Shown one piece after another: positions 41,381-49,959 of a stretch of 64,000 nucleotides of DNA. The notes under the pieces are model-generated. The model searched no databases. It had not been told where the DNA came from and was given only the letters and a program-made list of their open reading frames with translations. This DNA comes from JACVRW01 sp963803245 (GTDB lineage Bacteria > Actinomycetota > Thermoleophilia > Solirubrobacterales > Thermoleophilaceae): NCBI GenBank assembly GCA_963803245.1, contig CAWDLI010000008.1, positions 1 to 64,000 of the forward strand, written 5' to 3'. The translations under genes and the position numbers were made by a program. Positions within the stretch are counted from its first letter, which is position 1; the number at the start of each line of letters is the position of its first letter.

Positions 41381-42403
41381 TCAGCGTGCGGGAGGCACGG
41401 CGCGCTCCGCCTGTGCCATCTCGCGCAACGTCGCCTTGGCAGTGTGCTTCGGGCGCCAGCGCAGCTCCTTGCGCGCCCGGTCGGTCTTCATGAGCACCGG
41501 CTTGCGCACCGAGTGGATCCAGCCGACGCTCTCCGGCAGCAGCGGCAGCCGGGTCACGATCTCGGCGGTCGCCTCCACGGCGAGGCGCGGCACCGGCACC
41601 GAGTACCAGTCGAGCGCGTCGGCCACGTCCGAGAACGTGAGCGCGCCTCCGGCGGCCAGGTTGTAGGGCCCCGGCTCGCCGACCCCGCGCACGCCGGCCA
41701 TGAAGGCGCTCGCCACGTCGTCCTCGTGCACCAGCTGGAAGCGGGTGCCGGGATCGGGGATCACCGGGCGCAGCGCGGGCATCAGGGACAGCAGCCGAGC
41801 CACCGGAGAGGGCATCGACTCACCGAGCCGGAAGTAGGGGATCGCATGGAGCATCGTGCGCGCGTCGGGCCCGGCCACGATGCAGGGCCGGAACACGTAC
41901 GCCACCGTCCTGCGGCGCCGCAGCAGCACCTCGCCCAGCACGCGCTCGACCTCCGCCTTCTGGTGCGAGTAGGGATGCTCGGGGGAGCCGCGCGGCGGGA
42001 TGTCCTCGGTGAGCCAGTCCGGGTTGTCGTCGTGGAAGCCGTAGGCCGCGACGCTCGAGGCGTAACAGATGCGCTTGGCCCCGGCCTTGGCGGCCGCCTC
42101 GAAGACCATCCGCGAGCCGTTCACGTTCAGCTCGCGGGTGGCGTCGCTCGCGCTCAGGATCGCGAAGGCCAGGTGCACCACCACGTCGGCGCCCTTCGTC
42201 AGGTCCTTCACGCTCTCGGCGTCGGTCACGTCGCCCTGGCGGTACTCGGTCTTCCGCCAGCCGCGCTCCTTCGGGTCGAAGGGCCGGCGTGCCATGCCCA
42301 CCACGCTCGCGACCGCCCGTGAGCGCTCGAGCGCGTCGACGATGGAGATCCCCAGGTCGCCCGTGGGGCCGGTGACTGCGACGGTCAGGCCCGCGCTCGC
42401 CAC
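41381..42403 (-). CDS. NAD-dependent epimerase/dehydratase (extended SDR)
   Basis: The 340-residue protein has the Rossmann motif VAVTGPTGDLGISIVDALER, DVVVHLAFAILSASD, the catalytic ASSVAAYGF, and YSHQKAEVERVL with the Tyr-x3-Lys variant (YSHQK). The GTG at 42403 lies 2 nt after the NUDIX stop, so the genes form one unit. The substrate is unknown; this subgroup often acts on isoprenoid-like or sugar substrates. Confidence 0.85.
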   Translation of the reverse strand: MASAGLTVAVTGPTGDLGISIVDALERSRAVASVVGMARRPFDPKERGWRKTEYRQGDVTDAESVKDLTKGADVVVHLAFAILSASDATRELNVNGSRMVFEAAAKAGAKRICYASSVAAYGFHDDNPDWLTEDIPPRGSPEHPYSHQKAEVERVLGEVLLRRRRTVAYVFRPCIVAGPDARTMLHAIPYFRLGESMPSPVARLLSLMPALRPVIPDPGTRFQLVHEDDVASAFMAGVRGVGEPGPYNLAAGGALTFSDVADALDWYSVPVPRLAVEATAEIVTRLPLLPESVGWIHSVRKPVLMKTDRARKELRWRPKHTAKATLREMAQAERAVPPAR

Positions 42404-42405
42404 GT

Positions 42406-43020
42406 TCAGGCCTCGTCGTACCCCGGCTCGCCCGGCAGCAGCACGTGGCCGACGCCGTCGCGCGCCACCACGCGCGGCTCGATCGGCTCCACCACGCGCT
42501 CGCGCGCGGACGTCAGCGCCTCGGCCACCGAGCCGAACGCGGCCAGCGCCTCCAGGTGCTTGATCGTCGGGAACACGAGCATCAGCTCGTCGCGCTCGCC
42601 CGCCGCCAGGGCGTCGGCGGGACGCATCCAGCGGAAGTCCACGCACTCCGCGCCGTCGCACCCGGGCTCGGCGCCGGCCGGCGCCTCGGCCACGAAGAAC
42701 CAGGTGTCGAAGCGCACCTTGACCTCGCGCGGGGTGATCCAGCGCGAGAAGGGCACCGGCTCGTCCACGAGCCGCACGGCCGCCTCCTCCTCGAGCTCGC
42801 GCACGGCGGTGGCGGCGTGGTCGGCGTCGTCCTCGTGGGTCGCGCCGCCGGGGAAGACCCAGGCGCCTCCCATGAAGCGCTGCTTCGGGTTGCGCTGCAC
42901 CAGCAGCACCTCCGGTCCGGCATCCCCGTCACGCAGGAGGATCAGCGACGCCGCCTCGCGCGCAACGACCGCCGGACCCGAATTGAGTTCCTCGCCAGGC
43001 GGCGGCCGATCGATGCGCAC
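42406..43020 (-). CDS. NUDIX hydrolase
   Basis: The 204-residue protein has the NUDIX box GGATHEDDADHAATAVRELE followed by EEAAV, with the normally conserved Gly near the end replaced by Ala. The surrounding MGGAWVFPGG and FDTWFFVAEAP are typical of the coenzyme A/NUDT7-19-like group. The start is GTG. The minus-strand TAGGCT (plus 43027-43032) ends 6 nt before it, a leaderless arrangement. Confidence 0.87.
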   Translation of the reverse strand: MRIDRPPPGEELNSGPAVVAREAASLILLRDGDAGPEVLLVQRNPKQRFMGGAWVFPGGATHEDDADHAATAVRELEEEAAVRLVDEPVPFSRWITPREVKVRFDTWFFVAEAPAGAEPGCDGAECVDFRWMRPADALAAGERDELMLVFPTIKHLEALAAFGSVAEALTSARERVVEPIEPRVVARDGVGHVLLPGEPGYDEA

Positions 43021-43026
43021 CGCGCC

Positions 43027-43052
43027 AGCCTAACGCCGCAGACCGCTACGCT
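43027..43052. promoter_or_regulatory. Divergent leaderless -10 elements
   Basis: TAGGCT on the minus strand (43027-43032) serves the NUDIX gene. TACGCT on the plus strand (43047-43052) ends 9 nt before the rubredoxin TTG. The intergenic gap is 41 bp. Confidence 0.45.
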
Positions 43053-43061
43053 TCCCGCGCC

Positions 43062-43235
43062 TTGACGCCCCAGCAGCTCTTCATCTGCACGTCCTGCGGG
43101 TTCATCTACGACCCCGCCGAGGGCGATCCCGACGGCGGCATCCCGCCGGGCACGTCGTTCCAGGACATTCCGGACGACTGGTTCTGCCCCGTCTGCGGCG
43201 CGCGCAAGCGGGACTTCGAGGTCTACGAGGGCTAA
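43062..43235 (+). CDS. Rubredoxin
   Basis: A 57-residue iron protein starting with TTG. The Fe(Cys)4 site is Cys9-x2-Cys12 (CTSCGFIYDPAEGDP) and Cys42-x2-Cys45 (DDWFCPVCGARKRDFE). Length and spacing are classic. Rubredoxins pass single electrons to alkane hydroxylases, reductases or oxygen-defence enzymes. No such partner lies next to it; the neighbours are NUDIX and VOC genes. Confidence 0.93.
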   Translation: MTPQQLFICTSCGFIYDPAEGDPDGGIPPGTSFQDIPDDWFCPVCGARKRDFEVYEG

Positions 43236-43247
43236 ACGCCCTGAGGG

Positions 43248-43628
43248 TCACCCGCCCGCTTGCGGGCGGTACGTGCCGAAGCACCAGACGTTGCCCTCCG
43301 GGTCGCGGGCGGCGTACTCGCGCGATCCGTACGGCTGGTCGGTGAGCTCCATCACGATCTCGGCGCCGGCGCCCTTGGCCCTGTCGTGGTGGGCGTCGGG
43401 GTCCTGCACGCTCACGTAGAAGGTGCTCGGGCCGGCGGGGAACAGATCGGAGCCCCCGCTCGAGCTCAGCATGATCAGCCCGGCGCCCACGTTCAGCTCC
43501 GCGTGGACGACCTGGCCGCCCTCGCCCTCCGTGACCGACACCTCCTCGAACCCGAAGCTCCGGTTGAGGAAGTCGATCGCCCCGCGCGCGTCGTGGTAGC
43601 GGGGCACTGGATAGATGGTCTGCGTCAA
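43248..43628 (-). CDS. VOC-family (glyoxalase-like) protein
   Basis: The 126-residue protein has the vicinal-oxygen-chelate fold: VPRYHDARGAIDFLNRSFGF, then EGGQVVHAELNVGAGLIML, FYVSVQDPDAHHDRAKGAG and the C-terminal REYAARDPEGNVWCFGTYRP. It starts with TTG, with GGGAGG 6 nt upstream. The PhnB-like subgroup has varied roles; none can be assigned here. Confidence 0.83.
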   Translation of the reverse strand: MTQTIYPVPRYHDARGAIDFLNRSFGFEEVSVTEGEGGQVVHAELNVGAGLIMLSSSGGSDLFPAGPSTFYVSVQDPDAHHDRAKGAGAEIVMELTDQPYGSREYAARDPEGNVWCFGTYRPQAGG

Positions 43629-43664
43629 TTTGGGCCTCCCTTTCGGCCCGGGAGGCTACGCGCG

Positions 43665-44954
43665 CTAGGCGGCGGGTGCGAGCGCCTCGGCCGTGGTGGC
43701 CGCCTGGATCGCCTCGGCGGTGGTCTCCACGAGCCGCGTGAGCTCGGCCTCGGAGATCGACAGCGGCGGCATCAGCACCACCACGTCGCCGAGCGGTCTC
43801 ACGATCGCGCCGCGACGGCGCGCCTCGAGCGTCACGCGATGGCCCATCCGCAGCTCGAGCGGCTGCTCCCGCAGCTCGATGCCGGTCATGAACCCGCAGC
43901 GGCGCACCTCGGCCACCGCCGGGTGCGCGGCCAGCGGCTCGAGCAGCCGCTCCAGCAGCTCGATCTTGGGCTGAAGGCGCTCCAGGGTGCGCTCCTCCTC
44001 GAACACGTCGAGCGAGGCGAGCGCCGCCGCGCAGGCGAGCGGGTTGCCCGTGTAGGTGTGGCCGTGGAAGAACGTGCGGAGCTCCTCGAACTCACCCAGG
44101 AAGCCCTCGTACACGCGCTCGCTCGTGAGCGTGGCGGCGAGCGGGAGGTACCCCCCGGTGATCCCCTTGGCCACGCAGAGCAGGTCGGGCGCCACCTCCT
44201 CGTGCTCGCAGGCGAACATCCGGCCGGTGCGACCGAAGCCGGTGGCCACCTCGTCGAGGATGAGCAGCACGCCGTGGCGGTCGCAGAGCTCGCGGACGCC
44301 GCGCAGGTAGCCCTCCGGGTGCACGAGCATGCCGGCGGCGCCCTGCACCAGCGGCTCCATCATCACTGCGGCCACCTCGCCCGCGTGCTCGTCGAGCAGC
44401 CGCTCCATCGACCCGAGGTCGCCGGGCTCGGCCTTGAGGGTGGGGAACAGCAGCGGCCGGTAGAGCGAGTGGAAGAGGTCGATCCCGCCGGCGGACACGG
44501 AGCCGATGGTGTCCCCGTGGTAGGCGTCCCTCAGGCAGAGGAAGCGGGTGCGCTGCTCCTCACCGGCCTGGCGCCAGTACTGGAAGGCCATCTTCAGAGC
44601 GATCTCGGTGGCGGTGGATCCGCTGTCGGAGTAGAAGACGCGCGTCAGGCCGGCCGGCGCGATCTCCACGAGCCGGCGGGCCAGCTCGATCGCCTGGGGG
44701 TGCGAGAGGCCGAGCATCGTAGAGTGGGCCACCCGATCGAGCTGCTCGCGCACCGCCGCGTCGATGCGCGGATGGCGGTGCCCGTGGACGTTGCACCAGA
44801 GCGACGACACGCCGTCGATGTAGCGGCGACCCTCGGTGTCGATGAGCTCGCTGCCCTCCGCGCGCTCGATGATCAGCGGCTCCTCGGCGCTCCAGCCGCG
44901 CTGCTGCGTGAACGGATGCCAGAGATGCGCCCGATCCGCTGCGGCAAGGTCCAC
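43665..44954 (-). CDS. bioA: Adenosylmethionine-8-amino-7-oxononanoate aminotransferase
   Basis: BioA converts KAPA to DAPA, using SAM as amino donor, in biotin synthesis. The 429-residue protein begins MDLAAADRAHLWHPFTQQRG, diagnostic of BioA. It shows GVSSLWCNVHGHRHPRID, FYSDSGSTATEIALKMAFQY, DAYHGDTIGSVSAGG, LILDEVATGFGRTG and the PLP lysine in CVAKGITGGYLPLAATL. It lies apart from bioBFD, 6 kb away. The minus-strand TAGCGT ends 8 nt before the ATG. Confidence 0.95.
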   Translation of the reverse strand: MDLAAADRAHLWHPFTQQRGWSAEEPLIIERAEGSELIDTEGRRYIDGVSSLWCNVHGHRHPRIDAAVREQLDRVAHSTMLGLSHPQAIELARRLVEIAPAGLTRVFYSDSGSTATEIALKMAFQYWRQAGEEQRTRFLCLRDAYHGDTIGSVSAGGIDLFHSLYRPLLFPTLKAEPGDLGSMERLLDEHAGEVAAVMMEPLVQGAAGMLVHPEGYLRGVRELCDRHGVLLILDEVATGFGRTGRMFACEHEEVAPDLLCVAKGITGGYLPLAATLTSERVYEGFLGEFEELRTFFHGHTYTGNPLACAAALASLDVFEEERTLERLQPKIELLERLLEPLAAHPAVAEVRRCGFMTGIELREQPLELRMGHRVTLEARRRGAIVRPLGDVVVLMPPLSISEAELTRLVETTAEAIQAATTAEALAPAA

Positions 44955-44962
44955 GGTCAGCG

Positions 44963-44976
44963 ACGCTAGCTAGCGT
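44963..44976. promoter_or_regulatory. Perfect 14-bp palindrome holding back-to-back -10 elements
   Basis: ACGCTAGCTAGCGT is its own reverse complement. Read on either strand it ends in TAGCGT. On the minus strand this ends 8 nt before the bioA ATG. On the plus strand it ends 11 nt before the ATG at 44988. The two promoters would therefore overlap and exclude each other, or be covered together by a dimeric regulator. Confidence 0.5.
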
Positions 44977-44987
44977 TCCGGTCGGAA

Positions 44988-46478
44988 ATGCCGCCCCTTT
45001 CGCTGCTCGTGTTCGCCGTGGGAACCGGCTCCCTCGGCGCCGAGATAGCCGCGGTCCGGCTGCTCGCTCCGTACTTCGGAGCGTCCACGATCGTGTGGGC
45101 GAACACGATCGGCGTGGTGCTCGTGGCGCTGTCGCTCGGGTACTGGCTTGGCGGCCGCCTGGCGGACCGCCACCCGACGATGCGCGGCCTCTGCCTGCTG
45201 GCGCTCAGCGCCGCCGGGCTGCTGGCGCTCGTGCCCTTCGTCGCCGATCCGCTCCTCGACGTGGCGGTGGACGCGCTCGACTCGATCTCGGCCGGCGCGT
45301 TCGCCGGGTCGCTGCTGGGGGTGCTCGGGCTCGTGGCCGTGCCGGTGCTGCTGCTCGGCGCCGTGTCGCCCTACGCGCTGCGGCTGGCGGTGTCCTCGGT
45401 GGAGGAGGCGGGCACCGTGGCCGGACGGCTGTACGCGCTCTCCACGGCAGGCTCGCTCGTCGGCACGCTCGCCTCCGCCCTTCTGTTCATCCCGCTGGTC
45501 GGCACGCGCCGGACCTTCCTGATCTTCGCGCTGGCCATCTCGATCGTGGCCGTATCGGGGCTGCGGCCGCTGCGCCGCTGGGCGCTGGCGCCGGCCGCCA
45601 TCGCGGCGCTGATCGCCGTGCCGGTGGGCACGCTCAAGGCCGACGCCGAGAACGGGCGCGTGATCTACGAGACCGAGACGCCCTACCAGTACGCACGCGT
45701 GGTGGAGCGTCCGAGCGGCGTGCGGGTGCTCGAGCTGAACGAGGGGCAGGCCCAGCACTCGCGCTACGAGCCGGGCACGGTGCTCACCGGCGACTACTGG
45801 GACGGCTTCCTCACGATGCCCTTCGCCGCGCTCGACAGCCCGCCGCGGCGCATGGCGATCCTCGGCAACGCCGGCGGGACCACCGCGCGCGCCTACGCGC
45901 GGCTCTTCCCCGGCACCTGGATCGACGGCGTGGAGATCGACGCGGAGCTGTCGGAGATCGGGCGCCGCTACTTCCACATGCGCAACCCGCGTCTGCGCCT
46001 TCACCACGAGGACGCGCGGCCGTTCCTGCGCCAGACCGACACGCGCTACGACGTGATCGCGCTCGACACCTACCGCCAGCCCTACATCCCGTTCTACCTC
46101 AGCACGGTGGAGTTCTTCGAGCTCGCCCACGACCGCCTGGCGCCCGGTGGGGTGGTGGTCGTGAACGTGGGGCACCCGGAGGGCCAGGACGGACTCGAGA
46201 AGGTGCTCACGGCCACGATGGGCGAGGCCTTCCGCCACGTGGCGCGCGACCCGATCGAGGACACGAACACCATCCTCGCGGCGAGCGACTCGGAGGTGTC
46301 TGCCGAGCGGCTCAGGTCCGTGATCCCGTCGCTGCCGAGCTCCCTGCGCCCGTCGGCCCGCGAGGCGGCGGACCGGATCGAAGGGCCGCTCACCGGGGGC
46401 AGCGTCTACACCGACGACCGTGCGCCGGTCGAGTGGCTGATCGACGAGTCGATCGTGGACTACGCCGCGGGGGACTGA
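44988..46478 (+). CDS. Fused membrane/spermidine-synthase-like protein
   Basis: The 496-residue protein combines an N-terminal membrane domain of about six or seven helices (SLLVFAVGTGSLGAEIAAVR, ANTIGVVLVALSLGYWLGGR) with a soluble domain from about residue 225. The soluble domain resembles spermidine synthases: MAILGNAGGTTARAYARLFP, then IDGVEIDAELSEIGRRYFHM and YDVIALDTYRQPYIPFYLST. Such fusions are widespread in Actinobacteria and usually of unknown activity. It lies divergent to bioA and overlaps the next, convergent gene by 19 bp. Confidence 0.85.
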   Translation: MPPLSLLVFAVGTGSLGAEIAAVRLLAPYFGASTIVWANTIGVVLVALSLGYWLGGRLADRHPTMRGLCLLALSAAGLLALVPFVADPLLDVAVDALDSISAGAFAGSLLGVLGLVAVPVLLLGAVSPYALRLAVSSVEEAGTVAGRLYALSTAGSLVGTLASALLFIPLVGTRRTFLIFALAISIVAVSGLRPLRRWALAPAAIAALIAVPVGTLKADAENGRVIYETETPYQYARVVERPSGVRVLELNEGQAQHSRYEPGTVLTGDYWDGFLTMPFAALDSPPRRMAILGNAGGTTARAYARLFPGTWIDGVEIDAELSEIGRRYFHMRNPRLRLHHEDARPFLRQTDTRYDVIALDTYRQPYIPFYLSTVEFFELAHDRLAPGGVVVVNVGHPEGQDGLEKVLTATMGEAFRHVARDPIEDTNTILAASDSEVSAERLRSVIPSLPSSLRPSAREAADRIEGPLTGGSVYTDDRAPVEWLIDESIVDYAAGD

Positions 46479-47827
46479 GCCGGCGGCTTGGGGGCGACGG
46501 TCACGATCAGCGCCTCGTTCGCGCCGATGCCCCCGACGCGCAGCGTGACGTTCTCGCCGATGGCCACACGCCTGCGGAGCACCGGCTGCGGCTCGGCGAG
46601 CGGCCGCTCTCCGCTGTTGGGCAGGCGCTGCACCGTGACCACCCCGCTGCGCGCTCCCGGGAGTGCCCGCTGGAGGCCGTGGAGCTGCAGCTCGACGTCG
46701 ATCGGCGCTGCCTCCGGGGCGGCGCGGTCGAGACGGCCGAGCAGGACCTCCGCGACGCCCGGGTGCACGCTCGCGAGCGACGCCACGGTCCAGCTGTCCG
46801 AGACGCTCGGCACTCGCGCCTCCGCTCCCTCGCCGTAGGCGCGGTAGGCCCACCAGGCGCTGCGCGGCTCACCGCTCGGAGTGAGCAGGCCCTCGAGCGA
46901 CCCGTTCGTGCAGTTGTCCTGGCCCTGCAGGCCGGGCCAGCAGGAGCGCGCGGCGGCGTCGGCGCCGCCGGCTTCCAGGTGGTGGAGGTAGCCCACTATC
47001 GATCCGGGGCTGTACTGGTCCACCGGCCCTACGGACTCGTTCACGACGATGCGGCGCAACCCCAGGTCGCGGTAGCGGTCGACGTAATCGGCGCGCAGCT
47101 CGCGCAGCCGCTTGCTGACGTCCGCGATCGACTCCGTGGGCAGGAGGTTCGCGTGGTAGGAGATGAAGCTCACCCGGCAGTGGTGCCGCCGGCAGTAGCG
47201 CAGCAGGCCGCCGACCCACTCGGGGATCGCCGCCCGGGTGCTGGGACCGCCCACCAGGGCCGCGGGCCCCAGCTCGTCGACGAGCGTGCGCGCCGCAACC
47301 GCGTACACCCGGAAGAACTGCTCGCGGGTGCCGTTCCAGAAGTTCTCCGCGTCGGGCTCGTTCCACACGTCGTACTCCACCGGCCGGCCGCGCAGCGAGC
47401 GCGCGGCGGTCCGGACCGTGCGCGCCCATGCCGCGAGGTCCTCCCAGGGTGGCCCGCGGCCGTGCCAGCCGTCGCTCGGATAGCCCCAGAGGTCGCTCAG
47501 CACGACCTGGTAGCCCGCGCCCAGCCGCCTCACGCGCTCGTACGGCGCGCGGTGAGGCACGCTGCGCCAGAACCTCGGCCGCAGCGGCTGGATCGCGGCG
47601 TCTCCCGGCGCCTCGTGCTCGAGGCTGTGGAGGAATCCGCTCATCGACGGCCCCCGGCGCGGCTCCGCGCCGAGGTCTACGCGCACGTGCGCCCCGGCGG
47701 GCGGAGGAGCGGGCGCCGTGGCGGACGGCGTGCGCCCGCGCTTGTCCCTCGGCTCGTCGTCCTCGCCGAAGCAGCCGCTCAGCGCGGCCGCCAGCAGCAC
47801 GAGCACCAGGGGTCTGATCCAGGTCAT
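46460..47827 (-). CDS. GH39-like glycoside hydrolase lipoprotein
   Basis: The 455-residue protein has a lipoprotein signal (LLAAALSGC, cysteine near residue 19), a Pro/Ala linker and a TIM-barrel-like domain. VEYDVWNEPDAENFWNGTRE matches the acid/base glutamate loop of GH39-type enzymes. RRIVVNESVGPVDQY supplies a plausible nucleophile. A C-terminal beta-rich part (from about residue 350) ends VTVAPKPPAQSPAA. The sugar substrate is unknown. CATCCT on the minus strand ends 7 nt before the ATG. Confidence 0.75.
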   Translation of the reverse strand: MTWIRPLVLVLLAAALSGCFGEDDEPRDKRGRTPSATAPAPPPAGAHVRVDLGAEPRRGPSMSGFLHSLEHEAPGDAAIQPLRPRFWRSVPHRAPYERVRRLGAGYQVVLSDLWGYPSDGWHGRGPPWEDLAAWARTVRTAARSLRGRPVEYDVWNEPDAENFWNGTREQFFRVYAVAARTLVDELGPAALVGGPSTRAAIPEWVGGLLRYCRRHHCRVSFISYHANLLPTESIADVSKRLRELRADYVDRYRDLGLRRIVVNESVGPVDQYSPGSIVGYLHHLEAGGADAAARSCWPGLQGQDNCTNGSLEGLLTPSGEPRSAWWAYRAYGEGAEARVPSVSDSWTVASLASVHPGVAEVLLGRLDRAAPEAAPIDVELQLHGLQRALPGARSGVVTVQRLPNSGERPLAEPQPVLRRRVAIGENVTLRVGGIGANEALIVTVAPKPPAQSPAA

Positions 47828-47901
47828 CCGCCCAAGGATGGCTGCCCGTGCGCAGAGCCCGACCCGGTTGGGGATACTCAGACCCGGAGAAGGAGGAGAC
47901 G

Positions 47902-49530
47902 ATGGGCTTTCGCAAGTACGAGGTGGGCAGCTACGAGGACATGTGCGCGGCGCACAGCTGGGAGGTGCCCGAGCGCTACAACATCGCCCGGGACGTGTGC
48001 GACAAGCACGACCCCGACCGGCCGGCGATGGTCTGGGAGGACTGGCAGGGCAACGAGCGCCGGGTGAGCTTCGGAGAGCTCCAGGCGCTCTCCAACCGCT
48101 TCGCGAACCTGCTCGAGGAGATCGGCGTGGAGCGCGGCGACAGGGTCGCGACGCTGCTGCCCTCCCTGCCCGAGACCGCGGCGGTCTTCATCGGCACCTA
48201 CAAGCGCGGCGCGATCCTGCTCTCGCTCTCCGTCCTCTACGGCGACGACGGCATCCAGCACCGGCTGAGCGACTCGGGCGCCACCGCGGTCGTCACCGAC
48301 GCGGCGAACCGCCACCGGATCCCGGCGGGAATGGTGGAGAAGGTGCTCGTGATGGGCGGCGGGGCGGAGGACGGCGACGTGGACTTCGACACGGGCATGG
48401 AGCGCGTGAGCGACAGCTACGAGATGGCCGACACGCTTGCCGACGATCCGGCCCAGCTCTACTACTCGTCCGGCACCACGGGCAAGGCGAAGGGGATCCT
48501 CCACGCGCACCGCTATCTGCTCGCGCACGAGGAGTTCGAGTTCTGCCACGACGTCCGCGACCGCGAGCTCTTCCACGGATCCGGCGAGTGGGCCTGGGCC
48601 GCGGGGATCGCTCCGCTGCTGGGACCGTGGCGCTACGGCGCGGTGGCGCTGGTGCAGGCGCGCAAGGGGGGCTACGACCCCGAGGAGCACCTGCGCTTCC
48701 TCGCGAAGCACGGCGTGGAGAACATGTTCACGACGCCCACGGCGCTGCGGGCGATGACCGGCGTGGCGGACGCGGGAGCGCGCTACCCGATGGAGAAGCT
48801 GCGCGTGGTCTGCTCGGCCGGCGAGCCGCTCAACCCGGAGGTGATCCGCTGGTTCCGCGACCAGTACGGGATCACCGTGCTCGACTTCTACGGGCTCACG
48901 GAGAGCTACCCGCTGTGCGGGAACTTCCCCACCGTCGAGGTGCGCGAGGGCTCGATGGGCCGGCCGATGCCGGGCTGGGAGGTGGCGATCCTCGACGAGG
49001 ACGAGAACCCGGTGGCGCAGGGCGAGCGCGGCGAGATCTGCCTACGCGCGCGCTCGAACCCGCACTACCCGATCGGCTACTGGAACCGGGACGAGGAGAC
49101 CGAGGAGGTGTTCGGTGGCGACTGGTTCCACTCCAAGGACGCCGCGAGCATGGATGAGGACGGCTACGTCTGGTACGCCGGCCGCGCCGACGACGTGATC
49201 ATCTCGGCCGGGTACCGCATCGGGCCGTTCGAGGTTGAGTCCGCCTGCGTGGAGCACCCCGCTGTGAAGGAGGCGGCCGCCGTGGCCTCGCCCGACGAGC
49301 GCCGCGGGGACATCGTGAAGGCGTTCATCGTGCTGGCGGCCGGACACGAGCCCTCCGACGAGCTTGCGGACCAGATCAAGCGCTTCGTGCGCGAGCGCCA
49401 CTCGGCCTACGCCTACCCGCGCGAGATCGAGTTCGTCGACGACCTCCCGAAGACGCTGACGGGCAAGATTCGCCGCGTGGAGCTCCGCGAGCAGGAGCGC
49501 CAGCGGAAGGCAAGCTCGACGCCGGCCTAG
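47902..49530 (+). CDS. Acyl-CoA synthetase (AMP-binding family, medium-chain/acetyl type)
   Basis: The 542-residue protein has the ATP loop YYSSGTTGKAKGILHAHRYL, a mid region EWAWAAGIAPLLGPWRYGAV, the motif DFYGLTESYPL, FHSKDAASMDEDGYVWYAGR with DDVIISAGYRIGPFEVES, and the C-terminal catalytic lysine in LPKTLTGKIRRVELRE. This resembles the AcsM/medium-chain acyl-CoA synthetase group. The ATG at 47902 follows AAGGAGGA, so an upstream in-frame ATG is rejected. Its stop shares CTAG with the MarR gene. Confidence 0.91.
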   Translation: MGFRKYEVGSYEDMCAAHSWEVPERYNIARDVCDKHDPDRPAMVWEDWQGNERRVSFGELQALSNRFANLLEEIGVERGDRVATLLPSLPETAAVFIGTYKRGAILLSLSVLYGDDGIQHRLSDSGATAVVTDAANRHRIPAGMVEKVLVMGGGAEDGDVDFDTGMERVSDSYEMADTLADDPAQLYYSSGTTGKAKGILHAHRYLLAHEEFEFCHDVRDRELFHGSGEWAWAAGIAPLLGPWRYGAVALVQARKGGYDPEEHLRFLAKHGVENMFTTPTALRAMTGVADAGARYPMEKLRVVCSAGEPLNPEVIRWFRDQYGITVLDFYGLTESYPLCGNFPTVEVREGSMGRPMPGWEVAILDEDENPVAQGERGEICLRARSNPHYPIGYWNRDEETEEVFGGDWFHSKDAASMDEDGYVWYAGRADDVIISAGYRIGPFEVESACVEHPAVKEAAAVASPDERRGDIVKAFIVLAAGHEPSDELADQIKRFVRERHSAYAYPREIEFVDDLPKTLTGKIRRVELREQERQRKASSTPA

Positions 49531-49949
49531 CCGAGGTCAGCCAGCGATTTCCGCAGTCCGGCGACGCGGCGTTCGCCGATGGCGGCAACCACGTCCCCCT
49601 CCAAGCGTCCCAGCACGCGCTCGGCGACGGGCCGGAAGCGCTCCGCCTTGGGGGTGAGGTGCACCACCGCCGCTCGACCGTCGGCAGGATCCGGTCGACG
49701 TTCCACCAGGTCCTCCCGCTCGCAGAGGCGGACGAGCGTCGTCATCGTCTGCTTGGAGAGGCGGGCGCGCCGGGCGATCTCGCCCATGCGCAACGCGTCC
49801 TCCTCGAACAGCGGAACCAGTACCGAGCCGTACGAGGCCCTCACCTCCGGGAAGCCCGCATCCGCGAAGCCCGCTTCGAGCGACTCGTTCCAGCGCTGGG
49901 CCGCCTTCGCGAGCAGATAGCCGAGATTCGATCGGGTGGCGTGCGCCAC
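49527..49949 (-). CDS. MarR-family transcriptional regulator
   Basis: The 140-residue protein has the MarR winged helix: LRMGEIARRARLSKQTMTTL as the recognition part, and LVERRPDPADGRAAVVHLTP as the wing with the conserved DxRA motif. The GTG start lies 10 nt after the SnoaL-like gene, in the same unit. The palindrome at 50369-50386, upstream of the unit, is the natural candidate operator. Confidence 0.9.
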   Translation of the reverse strand: MAHATRSNLGYLLAKAAQRWNESLEAGFADAGFPEVRASYGSVLVPLFEEDALRMGEIARRARLSKQTMTTLVRLCEREDLVERRPDPADGRAAVVHLTPKAERFRPVAERVLGRLEGDVVAAIGERRVAGLRKSLADLG

Positions 49950-49959
49950 CTGCCCGACT

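Noticed and set aside
45095..48067. A 990-codon plus-strand open frame overlapping three other genes
   Set aside because: It is a GC-rich shadow frame rich in Arg, Gly, Ala and Pro. The real genes on both strands here have clear motifs.
49935..49950. GGTGGCG-TG-CGCCACC inverted repeat over the MarR GTG start
   Set aside because: It is inside a co-transcribed unit and built from common GC codons. The palindrome at 50369-50386 is a better operator; chance is likely.
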